A stretch of DNA of 64,000 nucleotides from Letharia columbiana (Eukaryota; Ascomycota; Lecanoromycetes; Lecanorales; Parmeliaceae), in NCBI RefSeq assembly GCF_014066305.1, contig NW_023501076.1:62001-126000 (forward strand). Reading direction: 5' to 3'. The notes below the pieces were generated by a model. That model was not told the DNA's origin. It worked only from the letters and a program-made list of their open reading frames with translations, and made no database searches. Positions 35,151 through 46,715 of this stretch are shown here, one piece after another. Both the position numbers and the translations under genes were made by a program. Position 1 is the stretch's first letter. Each line of letters starts with the position of its first letter.

Positions 35151-35618
35151 GATGGCGGTCAGTGATGCGTAGCCTGTTTGTTGCAGAGGGGGATGATGTC
35201 CTGCTGGACTTTTCGAGATGGTGTTCGCGATTACGGCGGCTAGTGTGGGTCAGGTGACTGTAGGGCTGAAGTGAAGCGAGGCGAGAGTGGGAGATTTCGC
35301 CTCGTTCTTGCTGTACTACTAAAGTCTACAGATGTGATCTGATTGCTGCTGAACAGGGAGAACGTCATTTAGATACACTCGTTATGATGTCAAGGTTTTA
35401 GAGCAACAATCTGCAATGTCTCGATGACATCGACATGATCCCTTCTGTCTCCCCAAACCATCACCTAGATCGATCCTCTTCCATCTGTTCAATCCGCTGC
35501 CCTAATGCAACTCGGATCGTTTTGATGATGTAGAGACATAAGACCTTATCATGTATTGTCTCGACAGCATTGGTATGATCCAGTCTTCGCACCAACAACA
35601 TCGATAGTATTGCCCCAT

Positions 35619-36643
35619 TCAAATCGCTGGCGGGCCACTGTGATACGAGCATTCCTCCTCCCGGTTGGGTTTGCAACGGACGCACTTAGGGACCCGGCAG
35701 ATAGGGCAGCGGCCGCAGCAGTCAGGGCAAGAAAGACCATCGCATATCTCACAAATACTGGTGCACTTTGGACAGTGAACTTTCCCGCACCGAGAGCATG
35801 CCAAGAACGTGGGTTCATCGATACCGTAGGACATGAGGCCGGCGATCTTTTTCAGCCACTGAGTTGCATTGACTCGTTCCTGTGGCAGGATCCCAGCTTT
35901 GGGTGGGCCGGCTATCTCCTTGCATATTGACCAGAGACAGCAGTATCTCCCACAAGTTTCGCATCTCTTCATAGTGTCCTTGGTACAGCCGATGCAGAAA
36001 AGGTTCTTTGAGTCCCACACCCGGTCGTGATTTGGATGCTTGTGATTTGAGTAAGATAAGTCATGGATGTCGCGATAGATTTTATGCGTGCCGGTCCACT
36101 GGCGAAGCTCTTCAATCTAACGACGGGGAGAGTGTTAGCAAAGCTGAGGGATGAAGAAGCGCACGCATGGTAGCTTACCTTCTGGCCCCATATCTCCAGG
36201 GGTACCCGCCCAAAGAAGTTGCTCTGGCGGAATGGTGTTATGCCATCCTCACGGGTCGAAATGGGGGCCATACTGCCACAGTTTGTGGACCATGTTGAAG
36301 GAATGTTGCCATCCTTGTTAGTCAAAACGATAGGCATACCACCATCATTCGTCATGAGATCAGGACCAATGTTGTCACCCTCATCAATCGGATCCATAGG
36401 CAAGAGACCCGCCTTGATACGAGGTCTAGCTGAAAAAAAAGATATCTTGTTGAAACGCGTACGCTTTTCGATGGGATTGAAATCACTGTCATGACTTGCT
36501 TTGACTGAAGAAACATTGTATTCTTTAGGCAAGAGTTCTCCGGTGGATGTGATTTCTGGACCAAATGTTGCTTGGAGTGAGCACTTTTCGATTGCTTTGA
36601 TCATCTTGTGATGATCCCGATAGTGCGTAACCGTCGGTGCCAT
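35619..36643 (-). CDS. Cysteine-rich hypothetical protein, probable zinc binder
   Basis: Two exons: 36,643-36,179 and 36,116-35,619, with a 62-bp GTAAGC...TAG intron (branch GCTAAC), giving 320 aa. The start is the first ATG giving a plausible N-terminus; the frame stays open about 80 bp upstream, so an upstream exon is possible. No known family is recognised. Residues 1-155 have few landmarks (FFGRVPLEIWGQK at the exon end). Residues about 196-305 carry a dense series of paired cysteines: CIGC, CETC, CC, then CSRC, CPKC, CEIC, CPDC, CPIC and CVRC. That spacing resembles stacked RING/B-box-like or FYVE-like zinc sites and suggests a protein-interaction or ubiquitin-related role, without proof. 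Confidence 0.7.
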
Positions 36644-37143
36644 ATCGGTGAGGTGGGCGCGGTTGGTTGTGGTTTGTTTTGCTTGAAATCTCAGTTGATG
36701 GTGATCGTGGGTACTGTTGCCCAAGGGCCATCCATCATGACGCTCATCATGACGGAGGCAACGTCTCTGTCAGTGAAGGGTACAGCTCCAACGAAAGCCT
36801 TTTAGTACATCAGTATAGACAGTCAAGCTGCTTTATAGGACAACTACGAATAGATAGGTAGTAGAGCTGGAGCTCAACACGGGTTGGGGGGTATATCCAG
36901 CAACAGACAAAGAGGGGGCCAGCTTCACAGCAAAGTGAGGATGCAGAGAATTATGCGGAATGAGAGACGGCAGCTTGCATCGCTACTTCGGCTCAACTTA
37001 TGCATGGCCCACTGTACTACATTGCATACCGCATTAAAGACGCGTCAAAGGAAGGCGTCTACCTGGAGCCCTTAATGCCATAGCCTCATATCAATTCATC
37101 ACACCATCCTAATGTCTATGAAAGTCAACCAGAAACGCTTCCC

Positions 37144-37770
37144 TTAAGCTTTTGCATACTGCCGAGTCCATTCTCTTGCCGTCTGTATAGCCGCAGGCTC
37201 ATCCTCCTTCCATCGTTGTGCCACATCATTCGCTAATGGATCATCTGGGTTTGGTGCGCCAAGCAGAGCTTGTATTGAGAGGAGGATTGTACGGATTTGG
37301 AGGGCTGGGGACCAGTTGCCTGTTCTTTTTAGCCATGGCCAATGAGCTGAGGACCAGAATTGCAGTATACTCTTCAAAACATCTAAACAGATGCGGCCCA
37401 GCTTGTCGATATTCGGGTGGTAGATCTTGGTGAGGAACCTGATCTTGGGAGGAGTCATAGGATAGTCGTCTGGTAGAAAGAGCTCAAGCTTGAAGATGCC
37501 CGCTGAGAGCCATAAGCCACTGCCTCGATCCGACGCCCCAATGTAAGCTCAGACTGACCTTCATATGGTGACTGAGAAGGGCCGTGGATCTTAACGTCGA
37601 AGTATCTGAGATTGTCTTCGTGGGGAACAGCGCTGATACCAGGCACACTAGCATTCAGAAATGTCAGCCGGGCCTTGTTATTGAGTTGTTTGGGCATGAG
37701 CGAGGGAGACATGCGGTTCTGCCATAAGGCGCTCCGTTTCTTTGATTATGCGCTTTGGTAGAGCAGCCAT
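37144..37770 (-). CDS. UBC13: Ubiquitin-conjugating enzyme E2 Ubc13 (UBE2N type)
   Basis: Four exons: 37,770-37,715, 37,647-37,559, 37,502-37,371 and 37,319-37,144, giving 150 aa, the usual family length. Ubc13 pairs with an Mms2-type variant to build K63-linked ubiquitin chains in DNA-damage tolerance. Motifs: [20 protein letters not shown] at the start, [14 protein letters not shown], the HPN triad at 77-79 ([18 protein letters not shown]), catalytic Cys87, and [20 protein letters not shown] near the end. Intron 1 (67 bp) has a GC donor (CC|GCATGT) and TAG acceptor; only this junction restores AEPVPGIS in frame. The other introns (56 and 51 bp) are GT-AG. Exon 2-3 joining gives YEAG where most family members have YEGG. 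The gene is divergent from the WD40 gene, 712 bp away. Confidence 0.93.
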
Positions 37771-38482
37771 GATGGCTACCAAGGTTTGCTTATACCGTGT
37801 ATCATGCAATGAACACTCAATAGAAGCTCTGTCTAGCGCTGCAGCTGTTGACTCGGGATCTATGACGGATGGGCAGAGTATGAGAGGGAGCGGAGAAAGG
37901 GTTTCCTGATCCTATTGGAGAACGAGGCTAGCGACGGGGTCGATGGCCATGAGCTCTTCGAGAAAGGCACTATCAGTATGTAGAGAAACCCCACAAGCAA
38001 AGAGCTGCGAGATGTACCGGTTAATCATGTGGTGAATCGCTGGTGAGGCTACCTCATGGGAGATTTCTTGGCATCTGATTCCAAGGCGCTAACATAAATA
38101 CAGTTAGCGCAAATCGCGCTCTCAATCATCACCAATGTTGAGGATCGAGGCTCGCCTTCAAGGTGGATGAAGGGGGAATGTTCTGTCTTCTAAATCGTAC
38201 TTCCAACACCTGGAATATCGGCTTTTGGGAGGGTGGGGAGGTCTTTGCTTTCTGTCATCATGTTATTCCTCTTCTGTGACTGGGAATGTATCCTTCTCAT
38301 TTGCCTTGAAACTACTACCTCTCGTTTATGACTCAGTCCGAAGATTTTAAGTTCCTAGCTATAGGACTTCAATGTCTGGAAGACTGGGCGTTCGCATCTT
38401 TGTTTATACTACAACAGAGTCTATGGTCTTTCTCTGCCGGTGAAGGCCGGTTCTCGCTCGAGCGGGAAAACGTGATACTACT
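37771..38482. promoter_or_regulatory. Divergent region between UBC13 and the WD40 gene
   Basis: 712 bp that must contain both promoters. It also holds a minus-strand coding-like segment, described separately (37,912-38,261). No regulatory motif is claimed. Confidence 0.4.
37912..38261 (-). CDS. Possible small spliced gene, function unknown
   Basis: A minus-strand exon (38,088-37,912, 58 codons plus TAG) reads RLGIRCQEISHEVA, then HHMINRYISQLFACGVSLHT and ELMAIDPVASL, which looks like a folded helical protein. Immediately upstream is a near-perfect 44-bp intron (38,132-38,089, GTGATG, branch GCTAAC, acceptor TTAG). The upstream exon is unclear: an ATG at 38,261 opens a frame that meets TAG after 22 codons, while a neighbouring frame reads VRFRRQNIPPSSTLKASL. 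Either the start is misplaced or the gene is broken. It lies in the UBC13/WD40 promoter gap. No family is recognised. Confidence 0.3.
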
Positions 38483-41400
38483 ATGGCAAAATTCGAGGGC
38501 CTAAAGGGCCTAGCATCAGCGTTTGACAGCCCAACGTTCGGCCAAGATGGCTCGTTCAGCTTAGACAAGCCCGTCGGTTCTGCTTCCATCTCGCCATGCG
38601 GTAGAGACGTAGTTCTGGCCTCGCGCCAAGGTCTACACATCATCGACCTCGACTCGCCCTGGTCTCCTCCTCGACACCTCGCCCATCATACACCATGGGA
38701 AGTAGCCGATGTCCAGTGGTCTCCATTCGCTGCCCGGGATTACTGGGTTGTCAGTACGTCGAATCAGAGAGCTCTTGTATGGAATTTGGCGTTGGCCAAT
38801 GCCCAATCTTCGGTCGAGCATGTCTTACACGGACATTCACGTGCTATCACAGACATCAACTTCTCTGCTCACTATCCTGACATTCTTGCAACCTGCGCTG
38901 TTGATAGCTTTGTCCACTGCTGGGACCTTCGCCATCCGTCCAAACCTGCAATGACATTCTGCGATTGGTTTGCCGGCGCAACCCAAGTCAAGTGGAATCG
39001 GCAGAATCCTCACATTTTGGCTTCCTCCCATGACAAATTTCTTCGCATCTGGGATGATCGAAAAGGTGCCTTTCCACTGCGATCAATCGAAGCCCATGCC
39101 ACGAAAATCTACGGAGTAGATTGGAGCAGGACGGAGACCAGTAATCTTGTGACCTGCTCGTTAGATAGGACTATCAAGTTCTGGAACTATATGAAAGACA
39201 AAGATGAGCCAGATCGTGTTCTACACACACCGTTTCCGGTGTGGAGAGCACGACATACTCCGTTCGGATTTGGTCTTCTAGCGATGCCGCAGCGAGGAGA
39301 TCATGATCTCCATCTCTATGACCGCCGCGTTGACGCGGTCAAAGACGATGAGCATACAGTGACCGCAGTACACAGGTTCGATGGTCATGATGACCAAGTC
39401 AAGGAGTTCCTGTGGAGACCCAGGGGCAATGTCACAGAGAGCATTGACGATCGAGAATTCCAGCTTGTTTCCTGGGGTACTGATCGTATATTGCGCTTGC
39501 AAAAGGTGGGCGAGGAAATCCTGGGCAATGTCGGGTATAAAAAAGGTATGCAGGTGGGACGAAGAATAAACATTACCCGCAAGAATGCGGTCTACAAGAC
39601 CTTCCGGGAAGATCCATCCAAGACTGAAGGAAACACGTTGGGAGGCGATGGCCCTTTCAATGGTGCTGGAGTGCCCGGAATGGGATCTGCGCCTACTATT
39701 GGTATGAGCAGAGCCCCTGTCCCGTTCATTGGAGGATATGGAAATGGGGATTATATGAGTCCAATGATTGGACAAAGGACGGGAGCCTCGAAAGAAATGG
39801 ATCCAATTTCATGGATGCGAGGTGTCAAAATTGGGAAACGTGAGCCCTCACCGTCTGGAATGCATCAGAGCGTATCTACCATATTTTCGCCGAGCCTGAA
39901 GACAGATCCAACGTGGGATGTTTTTGAATCTTTGGGAGAAGAGATCACTCACGTGGGAGACAAATTTACAAAGGTCAAGTTCGATGAGGTATGAAACAGC
40001 ATCCCAGCAATTTCCCTACTGACCAATGCTGATTCTACGTGTGTAAGATCGATATGCAGCGCCGCAGGATTCAGGTTTCTCTCTCTGGGCCATGGGGATC
40101 TGAGAGGAGCTCCACATACCTCAAGGCTCGCATCGATTTTCCGACCAACTATCCGACTGCCGCGGCGCCCTCCCTCACCCTGGAGCAAACAGCATCCCTC
40201 AGCGGCGAAACAGCTAAACAGATCTATATGGATGCCAAATCGATTGCTTCAAGCTTCATGTCCCAGCAAAGAAGTTCGTTGGAAGCAATGCTATGGTACC
40301 TTTTAGGCGAACGGAATCTTGAAGAGAGCCTGCTTTGGTTGAAAAAGCGCCAAGAGAGCGTGGATCTTGAGTCCGCCCAAGACTTGGACTTGAGCTCCAG
40401 TGACGAGGAGGATGAAGGCCTCGGTAGGTACGCAGGAGGGCAAGACGAGAGCATGGAAGCAAGTGACCCGATGATTGCTGTCTCGAATGCTCAATACAAC
40501 GTCCCACTACCCAAAGCCTGTGGAGCACTCTGGGCTGAGGATGGACGCTTGGTCTGCTTCTTCCCGCCAAAAGAGGAAAAAGAATCCTCGCTCCTGGACT
40601 TGAGTATCAAGGCTAGTGACCGATCCTCAGGGAGTCGCAAGAATATCTTTGAGGACTTCGGCCGACTTCACAATGATTCGGCTCGGCAAAAGCGAGGAGC
40701 CTCAACACTCGAGACTATTGAGAGCGGCGACTCCGATCCGGAATACTCTTCTGCATTCTCGTCCAGCTCATCATCATCATCATCCTCAGACAACATGGGC
40801 TTGCCTCGTCACCATTTCATGCCGAGTATGGCATGGCGTGGGGATATGTTCGAGGCCCATCAAGGGCCAGCTGTTGATGATTCGCAGAAATCGAGCGGCG
40901 ACACTGGATTTGCCAAGTCCACGGTGACGATGTCCGGCAACTACGTTGCAATACACGATGTTACGCAACTTCTCCCAGCAAAGAAGCATCTTGCTCAGGC
41001 GTATACCATCCACGGCGGATCCAATTGCTGCGCTCACAATTCACGAATCGCCAGAGAAAGCGGAGATCTAGATCTGGCCGACGTTTGGTCGTTTGTCGAG
41101 CTGATCATCCAAGAGAAGGTGCCTCTCGAATCAAAGGTCATTCCTGGGAGCGACGCACCCGTCATGGTAATCGCACGTCGTGCTGCGTCCCGTCTCAAGC
41201 CAAGGGACAGCGCAATCGATTTGTCGTTCGATGCGGCCCAAGAGGACAAACAACCGAGTCTGCGAGGATCTGTGAAGTGGGGCAACCATCCGTTGGGAAG
41301 ACGGTGGTTTGTAGACTCATTGTAAGCGGCACTATTGGACATCGCCATTCGCTTTTATCAGACATTGACCATTGCAGATTCCGACATTTCGAACAGCTGG

Positions 41401-42839
41401 CGGACGTACAGATGCTGGCAATGCTTGCATGTATCCTTGATGAACCGCAAACCCTCATTCAGAGCGTTGGTGGAAACAGTTCCGGGCTCGGGCCAGATAG
41501 TAATACACATGGCCATCGAAGTTTCGCAAATGGTTACTACCCATCTGAAGAAGTCGCAAGAAACCATTTCAGACTTTTCTTGCCATCGGAACTGTCTATC
41601 CCAGTCGACTCTCAAAAATTGGTTACCGGGCCACATTCTGCAAATTCCTCCATCGGCCCATTGAGCGATCTCTGCACAAGTGGAACGCCTCCATCGCATT
41701 ACAAGTATTCTCGTACAAGCCCTGAACATAAAAACTCACAGTCAACAAGTCTGTCTACCTCACCGGAGCTTTATCGCAATACCCATCGCTCAAACTCGAA
41801 TCTCAGCGCATTCGCGTCTTTCTCCCTTCCTTTTTCTTTCGGTTCTGCAGCTTCCTCACCGCCCAACTCGTATCCCAAGAAGCGTTCAAGTCCAGTCGGA
41901 AGCTACCTCGGAAATCCTGCTTCTACGGTCAATGGGAATACGTCTGGCCTTTTGGGTAGATCATCCACCATCACGGAAGACCCCAAATCCTCCTTCTCGT
42001 TGTCCGTTTCAGATACAGAGGAGAATGCCGTTCCTATACCGAAGAAGCCTGTCTTCAAGACCAAGCTGAAGAACCAAGACCAATTTCACAATGATGGCTA
42101 TGCGAACGTTCCTTTGCTGGATCCAAGCAAAAAATGGCGCTACCGTGCATACAGAGAGGCATACGCGCATCTACTCTACATCTGGGAAATGCCCATCGAT
42201 AGAGCCGAGGTGCTAAACCATAACCGTCCCGTGCATCCAGACACATCGCCACCCTTCATATTCGCCCCAAAAGCCACAGCCCCATTCGGTGCCATAGCAG
42301 GCGCAAACCTCCTCAACTCCGGCTACAATACCGAGAACTCGAATCCAGTCTTCAGAGACCACTGCCCTTCCTGCTCGACGCTGCTTCTACCCTCTCAAAC
42401 ACCCTCTCGCCGTTGCCAAGCCTGCTCAAAGCTACCACCGGCTCCTCTCTGTCTGCTATGCAACACCTTCATCCGAGGTCTTTCCTCTCCGTGCCCTAAT
42501 TGCGGCCACGTCCTTCACGCTCCATGCCGCCAGCTCCTCTTGCAGGCCTGCTTCGATGAGTGCCCTTCAGGATGCGGCTGCGTCTGCACAAATTATACCA
42601 CCATGCCACTCCCACCCTCAGTAGCAGAGCCAGAATCAGCCCGTGAAGGAGTTCGATCTAAGGATGAAAGTCTAGCGGGCAGTCCTGCAGTCACTGTGAC
42701 AGGTGATGAAGGCGCTGATGAGCAAGAGCAACTTGGTTGGAAAGAGGAAGGGTGGGAAGACGTTGCCTATGAGAGTTTAGCAAGGAATCTGCGACCGAGA
42801 ACCCAGAGCGGGGGCAAGTGGAGGAAGATGAGTGGGTGA
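38483..42839 (+). CDS. MTC5: WD40-RWD-RING protein, WDR59/Mtc5-like SEA-complex (GATOR2) subunit
   Basis: Three exons: 38,483-39,988, 40,048-41,321 and 41,378-42,839, giving 1,413 aa. The introns are 59 and 56 bp and the frame is preserved at both. Mtc5/Sea3 (WDR59 in animals) is part of the vacuole-associated SEA complex that relays amino-acid status to TORC1. Seen in order: an N-terminal WD40 propeller (residues about 25-360; VLHGHSRAITDINFSAHYPD, then LATCAVDSFVHCWDLRHP and LASSHDKFLRIWDDRKGAF); an RWD-type domain at about 505-610 starting IQVSLSGPWG, with the IDFPTNYPTAAAPSL region; a long Ser-rich linker with a ten-serine run (codons at about 40,757-40,786); and a C-terminal zinc finger at about 1,255-1,330 (CPSC...CQAC...CLLC...CPNCGH...C...C). 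Domain order and size match the family; the symbol follows yeast usage. Confidence 0.88.
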
Positions 42840-44481
42840 GCCGACGGCAGTGGAGAAATGATCGAAGGATTTTGTTAAGAAGATTTACGCATTGAATATA
42901 TGGCGTTGATTGGGATGAGAGATACCCGTGGTCGCACCCTTTTCTTTGAGCTTTGGTGCTTATACAAATACTTGTAAACCCACATTGTCACTATTCACCG
43001 GCTCGCCTGTACAGATACGAATGATCTTCCAGAAGATACCGCCTCTGAAAGAAACGGCCGTCTATCTCATCATTACGGTAGAACCACCATAGTCTTTAGG
43101 CGAGCTACTTCCAAACCCCGAAACGTGACTGCACGCCGCCTCGGGCCTATGCCCATCCCCACTCCGTCTCGAGTGGCAACCTTTCCGACAACCGTGCTAC
43201 ACACACCCAGCCCGCGGCCTCCATCCACCAAACGCCTCCCCCCATCAGAGTCCCCGGAATCGTTTCACGCCACACGTAACACACCCTCCCCACCTCCCTC
43301 CACAACCGCGAGCCCATAGCATCGGCGCTCCGTGTCGTCCGTATCAATCAATCAATCAACCACCTCTCGAGACCGAAGCCCACATCATGAGCCCCGTGTC
43401 TCCGAAAGGGGTCTGATTCTTTTTTCTTCTTCTTCTTCAAAACCCCGATGACGGCCGCTAAGCGTATCTTGATTTAGACCCGGCCGTCCTCCGAAGAGCG
43501 CGCGCGCTGATCGGATCGGAAGTCTGAGATCGAAGCCCCTGCTCTGCTCCGGCGTGCGGATGCGTTGCGTTGGCGTTGGCGTTGGCGATGGATGAGTCCG
43601 GCCGCACCGCACTGCAGGAAGTGATGGATGGATCGATTGATTGATTGATTGATGTTGAGACGATGGGACCGCGAAGGTACCAAGCTGACGCGCAGCCTTG
43701 ACGCTTCGTGCCGTGATGGTATTTGGACGACTGTCTGCCGTGCGGGTTGAGTATGCCAGCGCCGTTCCGTCTATCTTACGTGGGCGGGCGGGTTGCGGCG
43801 GAGGAGGAGGAAAGGAAGGGAAAGGAAAAGGCGGGGAGGAGATGGAAGACGGACTTGGGCTTGTGAGATCGCCGTCTTGACGGACTGGCCGACGTTTCAA
43901 TATCGCGGAGAGGTGGCATGTAGATACGGTCAGATGGCTGAAAGGGAGATATTGACCCCTGCCCTTCTTCTCGGTATGGTGGAGCAGAGAGCTGTGCTCT
44001 GTGGAGAGCAGATGGGGTTGGTAGGCTGCAGGCTGAAGATCCGACGTCAATGGGTCCCGGACGTGCTGGCTTGGGGCCGAGCGGGGAAGTGGATTGAAGA
44101 TGTCGTTCGTCGACTGGGTGGGAAGGAGTGGGGGGGGTTCTGTCCCGGATAGGCGTTGAGATGGTAGATATGGGCGTGAATGGTCGAGTCGTTTTTGGTT
44201 GGTATGGGAAAAGGGTGTCAGGGATTGGAATTTGGAAGACGAGTTGGTATTCTTCGTGGACAACTTACCTGGCACCTGGCCGCGTTACTGGAAGGTGAAA
44301 TTTCCGGCACTCATCACCGAGGAGTCAAAACAGAGACAGGTCTTTTTCTGTTTTGGGTGTTCACCATTCGTCACATTGGATATCTCCTTCGTTCTGTTGA
44401 CTATCTCTTCCTCAACTCCATACTTGCCAACAATTTTCTCTCTGTACGATTCATCCCCCCTGCACCCCTTTCTCCTCCACC
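42840..44481. other. Intergenic, GC-rich with simple repeats
   Basis: Contains a GTTGGC repeat (about 43,571-43,590), a GATT repeat (about 43,633-43,655) and a TTC run (about 43,420-43,438). A 296-codon minus-strand frame (43,385-44,275) is low-complexity Ser/Pro/Gln and is probably not a gene. Confidence 0.5.
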
Positions 44482-46715
44482 CTACATCACGACGGCCACG
44501 TGATCATCCATATACTTGTCGATATTGCCTAAAAAGCACGCCGCAATCACACTCACCCCGCCGAACGCAATGCTGACCAAATATACCCATCGGTAGCTCT
44601 CCGCATACGCGATCTGCCCCGCTCCCACGACAATCTCCCATGCCGTGTCATTACCCGCGATACCGGGTATTAATTTTAGTTCTTCGAGGAGAGAGGCGCT
44701 GGTGAGGGTGATGGCGGTTTCAATGGCTTCAGGGTTGGTGATGCCGAGTTCGAGCTCCATGGCGCCGCCGATATAGTAGATGGCGTTGGGGACGAATTTG
44801 GAGAGGAAGACGTTGTAGTAGGTGGTGTAGCCGATGGAGCCACCGATGACGCGGACGGCGAGGGTGAGGGCTGCGACGGTTGCGATGAGGTCCTGAGGTG
44901 GTATTAGTGATGTGGGGGATGGGGAAGGGAGTGGGGAAGGAATGGGACGTACGTCTGGGCAAATAATGGTAGTGATGATGGAAGCTGGTACGACGATGCC
45001 CCCAATTCCGAGACCGGCGAGGACCAGGAGGCCCCAGGCTCGGTAGAGCGTATCAGCCTTCAAGCTAGCAAGAGCGCCGATGCCTAAGGATTTCCAGGTC
45101 AGTCATTGAGAACCAAACGGAAGACCGGGACGAAGGCGTAACACTTACCCGCTGTCATGACAATAGAGCTGACAATCATCAATTCCCTGTTATGACCTCT
45201 GAGGGCACTGAGTAAGAAGAGCACAAGTACAGCTCCAATTAAGATACTAAATCCCACGGGTAGTCCTCGAACCCCCACCCCGACCGGATCTTGGCCATAT
45301 ACATTGAACGCTTGTGTAGGCCAGAAGAGGAGGACGGAGAAAAAATTGGCGCCGGAGATGAAGGTGATTACGAGGGTCAAAGCGAGAATTCGAGGACTCT
45401 GCTTCAGGCGCGATGGAAACATGGGGAATTTGGCGAATTTTGCTTCCCAGATGACGAAGGCGACAAGTAGGAAGGCGCCCAGGAACAGGGGGACAAGGAC
45501 GTGGGCGGTTTTCCAGGAATACTAGACTCAGTCTCAGAACTCTCCGCTTCCTTCTTTCCTGAACCTCAGGCGCAACTTACCTGGTAGCCTCCCCATTGTA
45601 GCCCGGCCATGAACAACAACATCCCGGAAATGCTAAGGAAACCTCCCACGAAATCGATCTGTTTGAAGACTTCCATCCTCGACAAGCCTTGCGAGTTGAC
45701 TCGGGGTGGTGGGAAGTAGAAGATGATGGTCAGGATGAGTCCAACAGCAGCCCAAACACCACATAGTACACCACAGTATCTCCAACCCGCGTGTGCTGCG
45801 ATCAGTTGCGCCCATAGCACGGACGGGCAGAAGGGCACGATTGTGAAGATGAGAATTGCGACGTAGGTTCCGCGCTTTCGGGTGGGGGCGAGTTCGGAGG
45901 TCACAGCGAGAGCTGTGAGTTCGTTGATACCAGCTCCAGCGCCTGCTATGGCCATGCCACCTGTGGAGATTTCTGAGCGCTTGCTCCTCTTTTCTCGTCG
46001 GATTCATCGTGCTCACCAATGAAGACGTTCATGCTGTGTGCAGTCGAGGCCACAATCATCCCAAGGATGATCAAGCACCCACCCAGTATAGCGACATATC
46101 GGCGGCCCATGAGATCGGAGAGGGAGCCAACGAATGGGCAGACTGCTGCCAAGGCTAGAAGGTTGGCCAGGACCTGTCACATGATCAGGATTCAGGCCGC
46201 CTCAAGTCCGGATGGCTGCCAAACTTACAAACCAGGTCCATCGATCGGTGCCACCAATGTCGCTGGAGCGAAAAGAGTTAGCAGCTTGTTGTACAGTCAG
46301 TGGGATTAAAGTACCGGTATATCAAGGGTGGAATGCCTCCTAAGCGCATTGTCAGTCCTGATCTTATCATATCACATGATGAAAGGTTGTTTGTACCGAA
46401 GATATAGACGGGGATTTGGGAGCCAGTCCAGAGGAATGCCATAGCAACCAAAGACATCATCCTTCTGAAAGACATCTGTTCCAGTTGTCAGCAGCTGTCC
46501 CACATGAATGGCAGAGGGGGCTGTCGTACCCGTGGTTCATGATCATGGTCCTCATCATCGCCGTACGTCCGCAATCCATCTTTCTCGTAGTACGCAGGGT
46601 GGCCAGGTACGAGCTCGTTGGTGTGTACGGCCTCGACCTGGGCGCCCACAGGCTTCTCCTCTACCGGCGAGCTCGACTCTTCGGAACTGGGAGCCATTCT
46701 TAACGAATCTTTCAT
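44482..46715 (-). CDS. MFS transporter, trichothecene efflux pump (TRI12) family
   Basis: Nine exons: 46,715-46,530; 46,475-46,397; 46,339-46,315; 46,262-46,229; 46,173-46,017; 45,960-45,581; 45,521-45,149; 45,083-44,953; 44,892-44,482. The introns are 52-65 bp with GT...AG ends and all junctions stay in frame, giving 591 aa. The start could instead be the ATG at 46,694. The family is a 14-helix drug/H+ antiporter group of the plasma membrane. Seen: acidic cytosolic N-terminus; IPVYIFGGIPPLIYRDIGGT and DRWTWFVLANLLALAAVCPF; the signature VGSLSDLMGRRYVAILGG; GAGAGINELTALAVTSELAP; then GYQYSWKTAHVLVPLFLGAF and repeated hydrophobic helices to the C-terminus. Substrate unknown: TRI12-type pumps export many compounds and no biosynthetic genes adjoin it. 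A monocarboxylate-type MFS gene lies 1.8 kb upstream on the same strand. Confidence 0.87.

Noticed and set aside
43385..44275. 296-codon minus-strand frame
   Set aside because: Low-complexity Ser/Pro/Gln composition generated by simple repeats, no introns or motifs, and open frames also on the opposite strand.
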